A stretch of 47,884 bases of DNA from DATIKM01 sp035477595 (GTDB lineage Bacteria; Armatimonadota; Chthonomonadetes; Chthonomonadales; CAJBBX01), in assembly GCA_035477595.1 (NCBI GenBank), contig DATIKM010000134.1:1-47884 (forward strand), in the 5' to 3' direction. The number at the start of each line of letters is the position of its first letter. Positions within the stretch are counted from its first letter, which is position 1. The notes under the pieces are model-generated. The model saw only the letters and a list, made by a program, of their open reading frames with translations, was not told the origin of the DNA and did not search any database. A program made the position numbers and the translations under genes. Shown piece after piece: positions 8,544 to 17,314 of this stretch.

Positions 8544-11500
8544 GGTCGCCTCGGAAGCTCCCTCAGGAGCGAATCAACGGCGGTCTCGAGCATGCGGTCT
8601 CGGTGCGCCGCTATATCGTCCTGCGTGTTCTCAACCTCGATGTCGGGGCGTACCCCGTTGTTCTCCATGTTGGACCCATCAGGCGCCTTCCATCCCCACA
8701 TTGGGATGCGGTAGCTCGTGCCGTCCTGAAGGGTGCCGCTGTACGTGCCGATCACGTAGCCTGGCGTCCGAACGCCGAAGGTCCTGCCCAGGCGCAACGT
8801 CTGGAAGCCGCTCGCGAAGATCTCGCCGGCGGACACGGTGTCCTGGTCCATGAGCAGCACGACGGGCCGATCCCAGTGACGGAACGGCTGGGTGGAGGGC
8901 TCGGCGTCGCGGGGCACCGTGAAGCCGTAGACTCGGCGCGCCAGCTCGGCCAGCTTGTCGCCTTGCGTGTTGCCGCCTCCGTTCCCGCGGACGTCTATGA
9001 CCAGGCCTTCCCTCAGGCGGGCTCTGCCCCAGAGCTCGCGCTCCATCCTGCGGAGGGTGCCCTGGTTCATGGCCCGGATGTGCAGGTAGGCAAGCCGCCC
9101 GCCCGACCGCTTCTCCACCAGCTCGCGGCTCTCGCGGACGCGTTTCTCATAGGCAAGATCGTTCAGCGCTGCCAGGGTGATCGGCCTCAGCCTGACTGTC
9201 CGTGCGCCCTCCTTGTCCGGCCGGCTGTTAACCAGCAGCTCCACCGTCTTGCCGGCCTTGTCAAACAGCGCCTTCCACAGGTCCTCGGTCGGCGCCACGT
9301 CCTCCCCGTCTACCTGAAGCACGAACTCGCCGGGCCTGATCTTCGGGCCGAGATCGTCGTTGGGTCCCCGTGGCATCCAGCCTGAGACCCTGAGGCCGGG
9401 GCCGCCATGGTTCTCGTCGAAGGTGATCCCGAGCTCGGCCTGCGCGGGACCCGGAGGTCCTGGCGCGGGGCCCACCTCCGTATGCGACGCGTTGAGCTCG
9501 CCCACCATCTGGGGGAGCAGGAACATGGCGAACTCCTCGCGCGTGCCGACCCCGCTGAGCAGCGGCTCGTACCGGTCTCTCACGGCCCTCCAGTCCACGC
9601 CGTGCATATTTGGATCGTAGAAGCCCACGTTCATGCGGCGCCAGAACTCGTGGAACGCCTGGCGCAGCTCCGCGCGACGATCGACCTCGAGGCGCGCCGT
9701 GAAGGCGATCTGGGCCACCTGCCACGCTGGGCCCACCCGGGCTATCGAACGCACGATGCCCGGCGCGCCCAGGGCGTAGAAGCGGTTCGAGTCGCGCGCA
9801 AACCGAGGAGCGCCGCCTGCCTCCCCCGCCGAGGTTATGCGCGCCACCGCCCCGCCGGCGATCGGGACCGACCAGAAGTCCGCAGAGCCGCCTGATGCGC
9901 TGACGAACACCACGCTCCTGCCGTCAGGCGTGATCTGGAACACCGCGGCCCCCTGCGTGGTGATCCGCCGTGCTCGGTTCTCGATGTCATCGAAGTCGAT
10001 CTTCACCTCAACGGGCCCGGGGGCCTCCGGTGCCGCCGCTGCTCCGGGCCGCTGCGGTGTGACGGCATCCGCGTCCTCCTGCCGCGGCCTCTGCAGCGGA
10101 AGAGCATACAGGTCCAAGCCGCCTTCGCGCCTGTCGCGGTCCGAGCTGAACACCAGGTGCCTGCCGTCCGAAGACCACTCCGGGCTGTCGTTGCCACCGG
10201 GGTAGTGTGTGACGTTCGCGGGCTCGCCGCCCTCGATGGGCGTGACCCACACGTCGGATGTGCCAGTCTGGTCACGCCGCGCGAACGCCAGCCACCTGCT
10301 GTCGGGAGACCACGAGTACGACCGGATGCCGACACCGAACAGGTTGTTCCCGCGGCTCTCCGTCACGCGGCGCGGCTGAGCGCTCGCGTCGGCGGGAACG
10401 ACGTAGAGCCCGCCCTGGGGCCCGCTCCGAACGAAAGCCACCCACTTGCCGTCCGGCGACCACTTGGGCATGCCTTCGTCGTTGGCCCCGGTTGACAGCC
10501 GCTGCACAGCGCGGGACGCAACGTCGAGGGTGTAGACGTTGAACACCCCGTGGCGATCCGAGAGGAACGCCAGCCTCTTGCCGTCCGGCGACCACCAGAT
10601 GTCGTAGTCGTTCGAGGGCTCCGAAGTCAGGCGGCGGGCGTCGCCCCCTCGGTCGGACGGCATGGTCCACACGTCGCCGCGCACCGCGAGCGCGAGGGTC
10701 TTCCCGTCGGGCGACACCTCCAGCTCCGTGGCGCCCGAAGTGAGAGCCAGCCGGATGAGCTGGTTCGCCTTCGCGTCGGTTCTTACTATCACGTCCACCT
10801 GGCGGTTCTGGCCAGTCCTCAGGTCGGCCACCCGCATCGCTCCACCGTAGAGGTACACGGCAGTGCCCCCGTCACGGGCGATGTTGGGCCAGCGCACGGC
10901 GTCCCCCGAGTGCCGGGTGACGAGGACCGGCCTGCCGCCGGAGACCGGGCTCGCGACCAGGTTCGGCGTCCCGGGTGTCAGACGGTCGCTGGCGTAGTAG
11001 ATACGCTGCCCGTCCGCCGAGAACGCCGGCCACAGGTCCATGCCGTCGTAGTCCGTGATGCGGGTCACCCTACCCGTGGCGAGGTCGCGCGTGTAGATGT
11101 CCATGTTCGCGGAGCCTCGGTAGCGCGGGCGCCACCAGACCCCGGTGCTTCCAGCCCGGTTGTAGGCCACGGACCTCCCGTCCGGTGAGTAGACCGGGAA
11201 GCGCAGCGGCTGGTCCTCCTGTATGAGCGTCCGGACGCGGCGGGTCTTCAGGTCGATGGAGTAGATGCGCCAGACCTCGGCGGACCGGATGGAGTAGAAG
11301 AGGATGGAGGCGCCGTCCCTGCACCAATCAAACGCGTAGTCGTTGGCGGCGTGCACGGTCACCTGCGTGGGTTCGCCTCCCGTCGAGGGCACGATGAAGA
11401 CGTCGTACGTGCCGAACCGGTTCGAGGAGAAGGTGATCCACCGCCCGTCCGGCGACCAGCGCGGGAACGCGTCGTGGGCATCGTGGACGGTCAGGCGTTG

Positions 11501-11701
11501 CGCGACTCCCCCCGTACTGGGCACCGTCCAGAGGTCGCCAAGATAGCTGAAGCAGATCGTGCGGCCGTCTGGCGAGAGTGCCGGCGTGTTCATGCCGACT
11601 ATTGGCTTCTCGGCGGGGAGCGCCAGCACGTCGGCCTGCCCGCGACACACGGCCGGCAGGGCGAGCGCGGCGAAGACGGTGAGCACATACTGAAGCTTCA
11701 T
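8540..11701 (-). CDS. Tricorn-like S41 peptidase with PD40 propeller (paralogue 2)
   Basis: A 1053-aa protein with the same architecture as its downstream neighbour. It has a signal peptide (LTVFAALALPAVCRGQ), PD40 blades (SPDGRTICFSYLGDLW, WSPDGRWITFSSNRFG and many more), a shorter linker and a C-terminal tricorn/PDZ/S41 region. Tetrad candidates are Ser739-His740 in GELNASHTE, Ser957 in DTVSAGEIF, and Glu1013 in NMENNGVRPD. The ATG at 11701 has a GGGAGG ribosome site close upstream. The two proteins are clear paralogues but differ in the linker and around the nucleophile (SAGE against SASDAE), which may reflect different substrates. Substrate is unknown. Confidence 0.9.
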   Translation of the reverse strand: MKLQYVLTVFAALALPAVCRGQADVLALPAEKPIVGMNTPALSPDGRTICFSYLGDLWTVPSTGGVAQRLTVHDAHDAFPRWSPDGRWITFSSNRFGTYDVFIVPSTGGEPTQVTVHAANDYAFDWCRDGASILFYSIRSAEVWRIYSIDLKTRRVRTLIQEDQPLRFPVYSPDGRSVAYNRAGSTGVWWRPRYRGSANMDIYTRDLATGRVTRITDYDGMDLWPAFSADGQRIYYASDRLTPGTPNLVASPVSGGRPVLVTRHSGDAVRWPNIARDGGTAVYLYGGAMRVADLRTGQNRQVDVIVRTDAKANQLIRLALTSGATELEVSPDGKTLALAVRGDVWTMPSDRGGDARRLTSEPSNDYDIWWSPDGKRLAFLSDRHGVFNVYTLDVASRAVQRLSTGANDEGMPKWSPDGKWVAFVRSGPQGGLYVVPADASAQPRRVTESRGNNLFGVGIRSYSWSPDSRWLAFARRDQTGTSDVWVTPIEGGEPANVTHYPGGNDSPEWSSDGRHLVFSSDRDRREGGLDLYALPLQRPRQEDADAVTPQRPGAAAAPEAPGPVEVKIDFDDIENRARRITTQGAAVFQITPDGRSVVFVSASGGSADFWSVPIAGGAVARITSAGEAGGAPRFARDSNRFYALGAPGIVRSIARVGPAWQVAQIAFTARLEVDRRAELRQAFHEFWRRMNVGFYDPNMHGVDWRAVRDRYEPLLSGVGTREEFAMFLLPQMVGELNASHTEVGPAPGPPGPAQAELGITFDENHGGPGLRVSGWMPRGPNDDLGPKIRPGEFVLQVDGEDVAPTEDLWKALFDKAGKTVELLVNSRPDKEGARTVRLRPITLAALNDLAYEKRVRESRELVEKRSGGRLAYLHIRAMNQGTLRRMERELWGRARLREGLVIDVRGNGGGNTQGDKLAELARRVYGFTVPRDAEPSTQPFRHWDRPVVLLMDQDTVSAGEIFASGFQTLRLGRTFGVRTPGYVIGTYSGTLQDGTSYRIPMWGWKAPDGSNMENNGVRPDIEVENTQDDIAAHRDRMLETAVDSLLRELPRRP

Positions 11702-11801
11702 CGATCCTCCCCGGGCGACCGCGCACGTCGGCCGACCTGTCCCCCAGGGGCCAGGGACGGCGTCTCGGCGGGGTTCACGTTTCGAGGTTGAGCCAGGCTC
11801 G

Positions 11802-12235
11802 TTAGTCCGCGGTGAGTTCGATCCCCAAGGGTCCCACGCTCTCCCAAAGCTCGGCTACCGTACGCTGGCCGATGAGGGCGCACACGGGGAACGGGTGGCA
11901 CAGGACATACGCCAGCGCGATCTGGTTCGGCGTGAAACCCCATTCCTCATCGAGGACGCGGCACCGGCGCACGCGCTCCCAGGTCGCATTGCTGTAGTAT
12001 ACGCGCACCATGTCGGCGCTGCAGCGGTTCCCCGGGCGGTAGCGGCCGGTGAACAGCCCGTCGGCCTGAGACGAGCGCGCGAGCCCAGCAGCCTGTGTCA
12101 TCTCGTGCCACCGCTTGCCCTCTGCCTCGAGATGAGGCCTCGCTTCAGAGGCATACCGTCAGTCGTGCAGACCATCATGCCCATAGAGAGCCGCACAACA
12201 GGCGCATCGATGCCGGGCAGGCGTCCGTATACCAT
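11802..12235 (-). pseudogene. Aldo/keto reductase remnant with internal deletion
   Basis: The first about 25 residues of an aldo/keto reductase (MVYGRLPGIDAPVVRLSMG) read from the ATG at 12235. The frame then changes near 12150-12170 and resumes with the family's C-terminus (RWHEMTQAAG, ARSSQADGLFTGRYRPGN, NQIALAYVLCHPFPVCALIG, ending IELTAD). Intact members have about 300 residues, so roughly 150-200 in the middle are gone, including the barrel strands with the catalytic Tyr and Lys. The C-terminal piece alone is an open frame of 99 codons, but it lacks any active site. It is best read as a deletion pseudogene. Confidence 0.8.
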
Positions 12236-12428
12236 GATGCCCCTCGAGGAGATGACCGCATGTGGTGGGGCAGTCGGCAGAAGGACCGGCGCAGGGCCGG
12301 TCCCACCGGCAGGCGCTTTCGCCGGCGTGCGCAGGATGTCCTGCTCCTCCGGCTGTCTGTAGTGCCAGCAGGTATCGCCTCCGCAGGCAGCGAACCGTGG
12401 GGCATTCCATCGACCGATTGGATCTGCC

Positions 12429-13568
12429 ATGTTCGGCATGCTCTTTGGAAGGGCGCTCGCGCGCTGGCTCGACACCGCGGCGGATGAGCCCGCTCCGTCG
12501 CGCCGCCGCGAACCACCGAGGCCGCCCGCCCGGCTCGAGGTGACGCCCCAGCGTCCCGTGCGAGCCAATGCGCTGCGCGCGCCCCAAGCCGCCAACGGCG
12601 AGCTCGTTTGCCCGAGGCTCGGTCGCACCGCGATGGGCTGCCTGTTCGAGGCCTATCTCGCCGGGTACGACCGGACGGCGCTCGAGGGAGCGGGCGAGCA
12701 GGCTCTCGACGAGGTTGAGAGGCTCGACCGCCAGTTGAGCCACTACCGCGACGACAGCGACATCACGCGGCTCAACGCGCACGCTTCCACCCACTGGGTC
12801 CGCCTGGAGCCAGGCATCTACTCCCTCCTGACGCGCTGCCGCGCGATGCACGACGCCTCGAACGGGGCGTTCGACATCGCGGTCCAGCCCTTGCTGGTGG
12901 CGTGGGGCTTCCACTCGGGCGGGTACCGGGTGCCGCCTGACGACGAGGTGGACGACCTGCTTCACCGTTGCTCCACGCGCCTCATCGCGTGGGATGACGA
13001 CGAGAGCCTCGTGCACTACACCGCGCCAGGCATGGCGGTGTCGCTCGGCGCGATCGGCAAGGGCCACGCGGTCGACCGTGCCGTGGATGTCCTGCGCTCC
13101 TACGCGGTGGAGTCGGGCGTCGTACATGGCGGCTCCAGCACGATCTATGCGCTGGGCCAACCGCCTGACAGCGACGCCTGGGAGTTCGCTGTCCGTGACC
13201 CGCGCGACGGCGCCACTCCCGTTGCGACGCTGCGGCTCCGAGATCAGGCGGTCTCGACGTCGGCAGCCACGGAGCAGCGCTTCGGGGCTGCGGGCACGAT
13301 CCACGGTCACATCCTCGATCCGCGCACTGGCCGGCCAGCCTCCGGCGTCCTCTCAACCACGGTTGTCTCCGCAAGCGCCGAGATGTCGGACGCCCTGGCA
13401 ACCGCCCTCCAGGTGGCAGGCGCCGATGGACTCGCCTGGGTGTCCGAGCTAGCTCCCGAGGCGCGCGTCATCATGGTCATTGAGACAGAGGGAGGCGTGG
13501 TCGCACTCGATGCCGAGGGCGGCCATGAGCCGTTGCGCGCGGCGCTGCCCGGGAGGAGGGCGCCATAA
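12429..13568 (+). CDS. apbE: FAD:protein FMN transferase (ApbE family)
   Basis: ApbE enzymes attach FMN to a Thr/Ser of target flavoproteins, using FAD as donor and Mg2+. Family motifs are clear: AMGCLFEAYL near residue 68, LSHYRDDSDITRLN, the nucleotide-binding LGAIGKGHAVDRAVD near 207, VHGGSSTIYALG near 233, STSAATEQRF near 275, and GHILDPRTGRPA near 291. Residues 1-60 are Arg/Pro-rich, show no lipobox or convincing signal peptide, and may include untranslated codons. The ribosome site at 12429 is weak, so the true start could be further in. No Nqr, Rnf or FMN-binding-domain target is encoded nearby. The stop lies 46 nt before the Gfo/Idh/MocA gene. Confidence 0.88.
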   Translation: MFGMLFGRALARWLDTAADEPAPSRRREPPRPPARLEVTPQRPVRANALRAPQAANGELVCPRLGRTAMGCLFEAYLAGYDRTALEGAGEQALDEVERLDRQLSHYRDDSDITRLNAHASTHWVRLEPGIYSLLTRCRAMHDASNGAFDIAVQPLLVAWGFHSGGYRVPPDDEVDDLLHRCSTRLIAWDDDESLVHYTAPGMAVSLGAIGKGHAVDRAVDVLRSYAVESGVVHGGSSTIYALGQPPDSDAWEFAVRDPRDGATPVATLRLRDQAVSTSAATEQRFGAAGTIHGHILDPRTGRPASGVLSTTVVSASAEMSDALATALQVAGADGLAWVSELAPEARVIMVIETEGGVVALDAEGGHEPLRAALPGRRAP

Positions 13569-13614
13569 CGACGTCGGCGCTGCCCCGCTCCGAGCGACTC
13601 AGGAGGTCAGCACG

Positions 13615-14937
13615 ATGCCGGTCGACTCCAGCCAGGTGCACCTGGCCTACCATGGCGAGGCGCTCAGCCGCCGCGAGGTGGTTCAGGGCGGAGCTGCGAT
13701 CGCCGCCGCCATGGGCGTTTCGCTGACGTCGCTCGCGGAGGGGCAGACACGCCGCGCCGCGAATGCAGGGAGTCCCCGGCCTGTGAGCTGCGCCCTCGTC
13801 GGGATCGGCTCGCAGGGCACACTCATCCTCAGACGCGCCCTCAGCGTGCCGGGCGTGAAGATCACCGCGCTGTGCGACACCTATCGGCCCAACCTCGAGC
13901 GAGCCATGAGGCTGGCGCCTGGCGCCGCCGGCGTGGCCGACTACCGCAGCGTTCTCGACCGCAGGGACGTCGAGGCAGTGCTGATCGCCACATCTCTCGT
14001 CGAGCACGGACCCATCGCGGTGGCAGCCCTCGAAGCAGGCAAACACGTGTTCTGCGAGAAGATGATGGCCTACAGCATCGAGGACTCCAAGGCGATGGCG
14101 CGCGCGCACCTGGCAGCCAGAAAGGTGCTGCAGATTGGCCACCAGCGTCGCTCCAACGTCACCTACAACCACGGCTGGGAGCTGGTGAACAAGGCGAGGA
14201 TCCTGGGAAAGCTCACCCACGTGCGCGCCCAGTGGAACCGAAACGGCAAGTGGCGCAGGGACCCGGTACCCAGCGACACCACCGACCGGCACTGGAACTG
14301 GCGGATGTACAAAGACATCTCGCAGGGCCTGATGGGAGAGCTCGGGACGCACCAGGTACACGTGGCCAACTGGTACCTCGGGGAGGCGCCCAGCGCTGTC
14401 GTCGGCATCGGCGGGATCGACTTCTGGAAAGACGGCCGCACGGTCTTCGACAACATCATGCTCGTCATGGAGTACCCCAGCGGCGCGAGGATGAGCTACA
14501 CGTCGCTCACGACCAACCAGTACGACGGCTTCTACGAGCAGTTCATGGGCAAGGACGGAACGCTCATCGTCTCGCAGCAGACGGGGGGACAGTACTTCCG
14601 CGAACCGACCGCCCAGGCAGATGACTGGATGAGGGGCCCGGTCAACAGGCAGGCGGGCGCTCGCGGCCAGGCCGGCGTCAAGCTGGACCCGGAGGCCACG
14701 AAGAAGCTCGGAACTACCGGGGCTCGGGTCGGCCAGAGGACCATCACGGCGGAAGCGCTGGGAAAGGACGACTACCTGCTCCAGATGGAGGACTTCTTCG
14801 CCAGCGTCCGCACCGGCGCACCGACCCTGTGCGACTGGCGCGACGGCCTGGCCGCCACGGTGGCTGCCGTGCGCGCCAACGAGGCGATGGAGCGCCAGAC
14901 CCGGGTTGAGATACCCGCGTCCGACTACGCGCTCTAG
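13615..14937 (+). CDS. Gfo/Idh/MocA family oxidoreductase with twin-arginine signal
   Basis: A 440-aa NAD(P)-dependent oxidoreductase of the sugar/inositol dehydrogenase superfamily. The start at 13615 is fixed by AGGAGGT at 13601-13607. Residues 16-40 form a Tat-type signal (SRREVVQGGAAIAAAMGVS). The Rossmann motif follows (CALVGIGSQGT, near 55). The EK motif is CEKMMAYS near 146. GELGTHQVHVANWYLGE is the usual helix of the C-terminal domain, carrying the catalytic-type His. Tat export indicates folding with cofactor in the cytoplasm and action in the periplasm, as in many secreted members from Planctomycetes and Armatimonadota. The substrate cannot be told; nearby glycosidases suggest a sugar or glycoside. 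Confidence 0.88.
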   Translation: MPVDSSQVHLAYHGEALSRREVVQGGAAIAAAMGVSLTSLAEGQTRRAANAGSPRPVSCALVGIGSQGTLILRRALSVPGVKITALCDTYRPNLERAMRLAPGAAGVADYRSVLDRRDVEAVLIATSLVEHGPIAVAALEAGKHVFCEKMMAYSIEDSKAMARAHLAARKVLQIGHQRRSNVTYNHGWELVNKARILGKLTHVRAQWNRNGKWRRDPVPSDTTDRHWNWRMYKDISQGLMGELGTHQVHVANWYLGEAPSAVVGIGGIDFWKDGRTVFDNIMLVMEYPSGARMSYTSLTTNQYDGFYEQFMGKDGTLIVSQQTGGQYFREPTAQADDWMRGPVNRQAGARGQAGVKLDPEATKKLGTTGARVGQRTITAEALGKDDYLLQMEDFFASVRTGAPTLCDWRDGLAATVAAVRANEAMERQTRVEIPASDYAL

Positions 14938-15100
14938 GGCGAGCACGAGGCCGGCGTTGCCCGGCATGGCGACATCGGAGTGCGCGATGCGCGGCAGCGC
15001 AGCACCGGATGGGACCGCGACGCGGACGACCAATGCGCGCATCCTCCCATGCGATGCAGCGGGTCGCACGCATGTCGACCTCCTCCGGGCCCACTCGCGA

Positions 15101-15129
15101 TTGTGCGGCGCGGCGCGGCGTGATACAAT
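15101..15129 (+). promoter_or_regulatory. Sigma70-type promoter of ricT
   Basis: TTGTGC (15101-15106), 17 nt, then TACAAT (15124-15129). It sits 40 nt before the ricT ATG. The predicted transcription start is near 15136, inside the hairpin that follows directly. Confidence 0.65.
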
Positions 15130-15130
15130 G

Positions 15131-15152
15131 GGGCGTGCTTCGACGCACGCCC
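15131..15152 (+). promoter_or_regulatory. 5'-leader hairpin of ricT
   Basis: GGGCGTGC, the 6-nt loop TTCGAC, and GCACGCCC form a perfect 8-bp stem immediately after the -10 box. It would be at or near the 5' end of the message, ending 16 nt before the ATG. It may be a 5' stabilising stem or affect initiation; no ligand class is recognised. Confidence 0.5.
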
Positions 15153-15168
15153 CTCCCTGGAGTCCCTC

Positions 15169-16065
15169 ATGCCGGTCGTCGTCGGCGTCGTCCTTAGGCC
15201 CGTCACCACTCCCTACTGGTTCGAGCCGGGCGGTCTGGATGCCCCCATCGGCTCGCGCGTCGTCGTCGAGACGGCGCGTGGCATCGAGTTGGGCACGGTT
15301 CGCCTCGCGCCGCGCGAAGTCCCCGCGGAGCGCCTCGCGGCGCCGCTCCGGCCCGTTCTGCGGCTTGCCGGCGCCGGCGACCTGGAGCAGGAGCGCCGCA
15401 ACAGGGAGCGCGCAGCCCATGCGCTTGAGTACTGCGCGGAGCAGGTGCGTCGTCTCGACCTGCCTATGAAGCTGCTCCAGAGCGAGTACACGTTCGATGG
15501 CTCGCAGGTCACCATCTACTTCGCTGCAGACAACCGCGTGGACTTCCGGGAGTTGGTGAAGGAGCTGGCGGCCCACCTTCGCTGCAAGATACAGCTCTAT
15601 CAGGTGGGCGCGCGGGACCACGCCAAGATCATCGGCGGGCTCGGCCCCTGCGGGCTCGGACTGTGTTGCGCCACGTGCCTGACCGAGTTCGCCCCGGTCA
15701 GCATGAAGATGGCCAAGGACCAGAGCCTGTTCCTGAACCCAACGAAGTTCTCGGGTGTCTGCGGCAAGCTGCTCTGCTGCCTGCGCTACGAGCACGACCA
15801 CTACGTCGATGTGAGGGCGCGCCTGCCGCAGGTGGGCCAGCACGTGGCGACACCACAGGGCCCGGCGCGTGTCCTAGACATCAACCTGATGAAGGAGGAG
15901 GCCATCGTCAGCCTGCTGGACACCGAGGCCCAGTTGTCGTTCAGTTGTGCCGACATGGCTCCGCTCGACGGCTGCCCTCACCCCTGCCCGCGGCCTGCGT
16001 GTGCGGGCAACAACGGTGGCGGCGGAGCGCAGACCGATGGTCCGCCCGACGTGAACGACAACTGA
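15169..16065 (+). CDS. ricT: PSP1-domain protein RicT (YaaT family)
   Basis: RicT (YaaT) is part of the RicA-RicF-RicT complex, which in Bacillus binds [4Fe-4S] clusters and helps RNase Y mature transcripts. The PSP1 core spans about residues 1-250. Conserved Cys are Cys161, 166, 167 and 170 (CGLGLCCATC), then Cys198, 203 and 204 (GVCGKLLCC). The core stretch DFRELVKELAAHLRCKIQL is typical. A low-complexity tail with CPHPCPRPAC and glycines ends the 298 residues. No ricA or ricF is visible in the window. The ATG at 15169 follows a CTGGAG ribosome site. Confidence 0.92.
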   Translation: MPVVVGVVLRPVTTPYWFEPGGLDAPIGSRVVVETARGIELGTVRLAPREVPAERLAAPLRPVLRLAGAGDLEQERRNRERAAHALEYCAEQVRRLDLPMKLLQSEYTFDGSQVTIYFAADNRVDFRELVKELAAHLRCKIQLYQVGARDHAKIIGGLGPCGLGLCCATCLTEFAPVSMKMAKDQSLFLNPTKFSGVCGKLLCCLRYEHDHYVDVRARLPQVGQHVATPQGPARVLDINLMKEEAIVSLLDTEAQLSFSCADMAPLDGCPHPCPRPACAGNNGGGGAQTDGPPDVNDN

Positions 16066-16135
16066 GGTCGCCGTCGCCGTAATGCCTGCCGGCAACCCGC
16101 CCACAGTCATCGCACCGGGCATCAAGGAGGCGTAC

Positions 16136-17230
16136 ATGTCCCTCGGATGCACGAGTCTCAAGTCGCTCGCGCTGCGCCGGTCTGCGAGGACGCGGCGCAA
16201 ATCCAGCTACGACGCCACTGGCGGAAACGGTGACTTCTGGCGCATCGACGTCGGCACGACCGCAACCCTCGCGCACATCGAGGGGGCTGGCTGCATCACG
16301 CACCTCTGGTTCACCATCAACAGTCAGGATCGCTACCACCTCCGCCACCTTGTCCTGCGGATGTATTGGGATGGCGAGGAGACGCCGTCGGTGGAGTGCC
16401 CTGTCGGGGACTTCTTCAACGTGGGTCACGGCATCGCGCGGTCCAACGCTGCCCTTCCACTGACCACGGTCTGCCCACCAGAGCAGGAAAAGAAGCTCGG
16501 GGGCAACATGGCGATGAATTGCTACTTCCAGATGCCGTTCGCGTCGGGCGCTCGCATCACCGTCGCGAATGACGGCACGGAGCCCGTGGGGTCGTTCTAC
16601 TTCTACGTGGACTACGAGGAGCTGGACAGCTTGCCCGATGAGGCCCTCCGCTTCCATGCACAGTGGCGTCGCGAGAACCCGACGACGGGCGAGAAGGGCG
16701 ATCTCGCGGGGCAGGGCGTGAACTACTGGACCCTCGGAGCCGAGCCCAACGTGGACGGGCGCGGGAACTACGTCATCCTCGAGGCGGAGGGGGCCGGCCA
16801 CTACGTGGGCTGCAACGTGAGCGTCGACAACATCGACCCGACGCCGGACGGGCTGACGTGGTGGGGCGAAGGGGACGACATGATCTACATCGACGGTGAG
16901 GCCCTCCCGTCGATAGTGGGAACAGGTTCGGAGGACTACTTCTGCCACGCCTGGGGCATGCACCCTGCGGGGTACCCCTACGCCGGCACATCCCTGCATG
17001 AGCACGATCCCGACAACCCCGGCCGGCACAAGTGCACCTCATACCGCTTCCACATCGAGGACCCGGTGCACTTCACGGAATCGCTGCGGGTGACCATCGA
17101 GCATGGCCACGCCAACCTGCAGAGCAACGACTACAGCAGCACGGCCTACTGGTACCAGATGGAGCCGCACGCACCGTTCCCGCCGCTGCTTGGCGCCGTG
17201 GAGCGGCGGCCGAGGCCCGACCTGCGGTAA
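16136..17230 (+). CDS. Glycoside hydrolase family 172 protein (DUF2961)
   Basis: GH172 enzymes act on fructofuranosides and arabinofuranosides. The start is the ATG at 16136 with AAGGAGG at 16124-16130; an upstream in-frame ATG at 16082 has no ribosome site. The 364-aa protein has the family's N-terminal jelly-roll region (THLWFTI, LRMYWDGEETPSVECPVGDFF). The two candidate catalytic acids are Glu245 in WWGEGDDM and Glu266 in GTGSEDYF. They are 21 residues apart, the same spacing as the acid/base and nucleophile pair of characterised GH172 enzymes as I recall it. There is no signal peptide, so it is probably cytoplasmic and acts on imported oligosaccharides. Confidence 0.9.
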   Translation: MSLGCTSLKSLALRRSARTRRKSSYDATGGNGDFWRIDVGTTATLAHIEGAGCITHLWFTINSQDRYHLRHLVLRMYWDGEETPSVECPVGDFFNVGHGIARSNAALPLTTVCPPEQEKKLGGNMAMNCYFQMPFASGARITVANDGTEPVGSFYFYVDYEELDSLPDEALRFHAQWRRENPTTGEKGDLAGQGVNYWTLGAEPNVDGRGNYVILEAEGAGHYVGCNVSVDNIDPTPDGLTWWGEGDDMIYIDGEALPSIVGTGSEDYFCHAWGMHPAGYPYAGTSLHEHDPDNPGRHKCTSYRFHIEDPVHFTESLRVTIEHGHANLQSNDYSSTAYWYQMEPHAPFPPLLGAVERRPRPDLR

Positions 17231-17260
17231 GCAGGGGATGCCAACGACGTGGAGTGCAAA

Positions 17261-17289
17261 GGGGGCGGGGCCGCGATGGCCCCGCCCCC
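17261..17289. terminator. Bidirectional terminator-like hairpin between GH172 and gpmA
   Basis: A perfect 12-bp stem (GGGGGCGGGGCC and its complement) closes a 5-nt loop between two converging genes, 30 nt after the GH172 stop and 25 nt after the gpmA stop. A/T bases flank both sides, but there is no real T tract. Confidence 0.7.
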
Positions 17290-17314
17290 TAACCAGCCGC
17301 TGCCCAAGGCCGCG

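Noticed and set aside
11802..12101. 99-codon frame as an intact small protein
   Set aside because: It is the C-terminal end of an aldo/keto reductase without the catalytic core, so it is described as part of a pseudogene.
13477..15843. 788-codon minus-strand open frame opposite the Gfo/Idh/MocA and ricT genes
   Set aside because: It spans two recognised genes and the ricT promoter, and has no recognisable domain.
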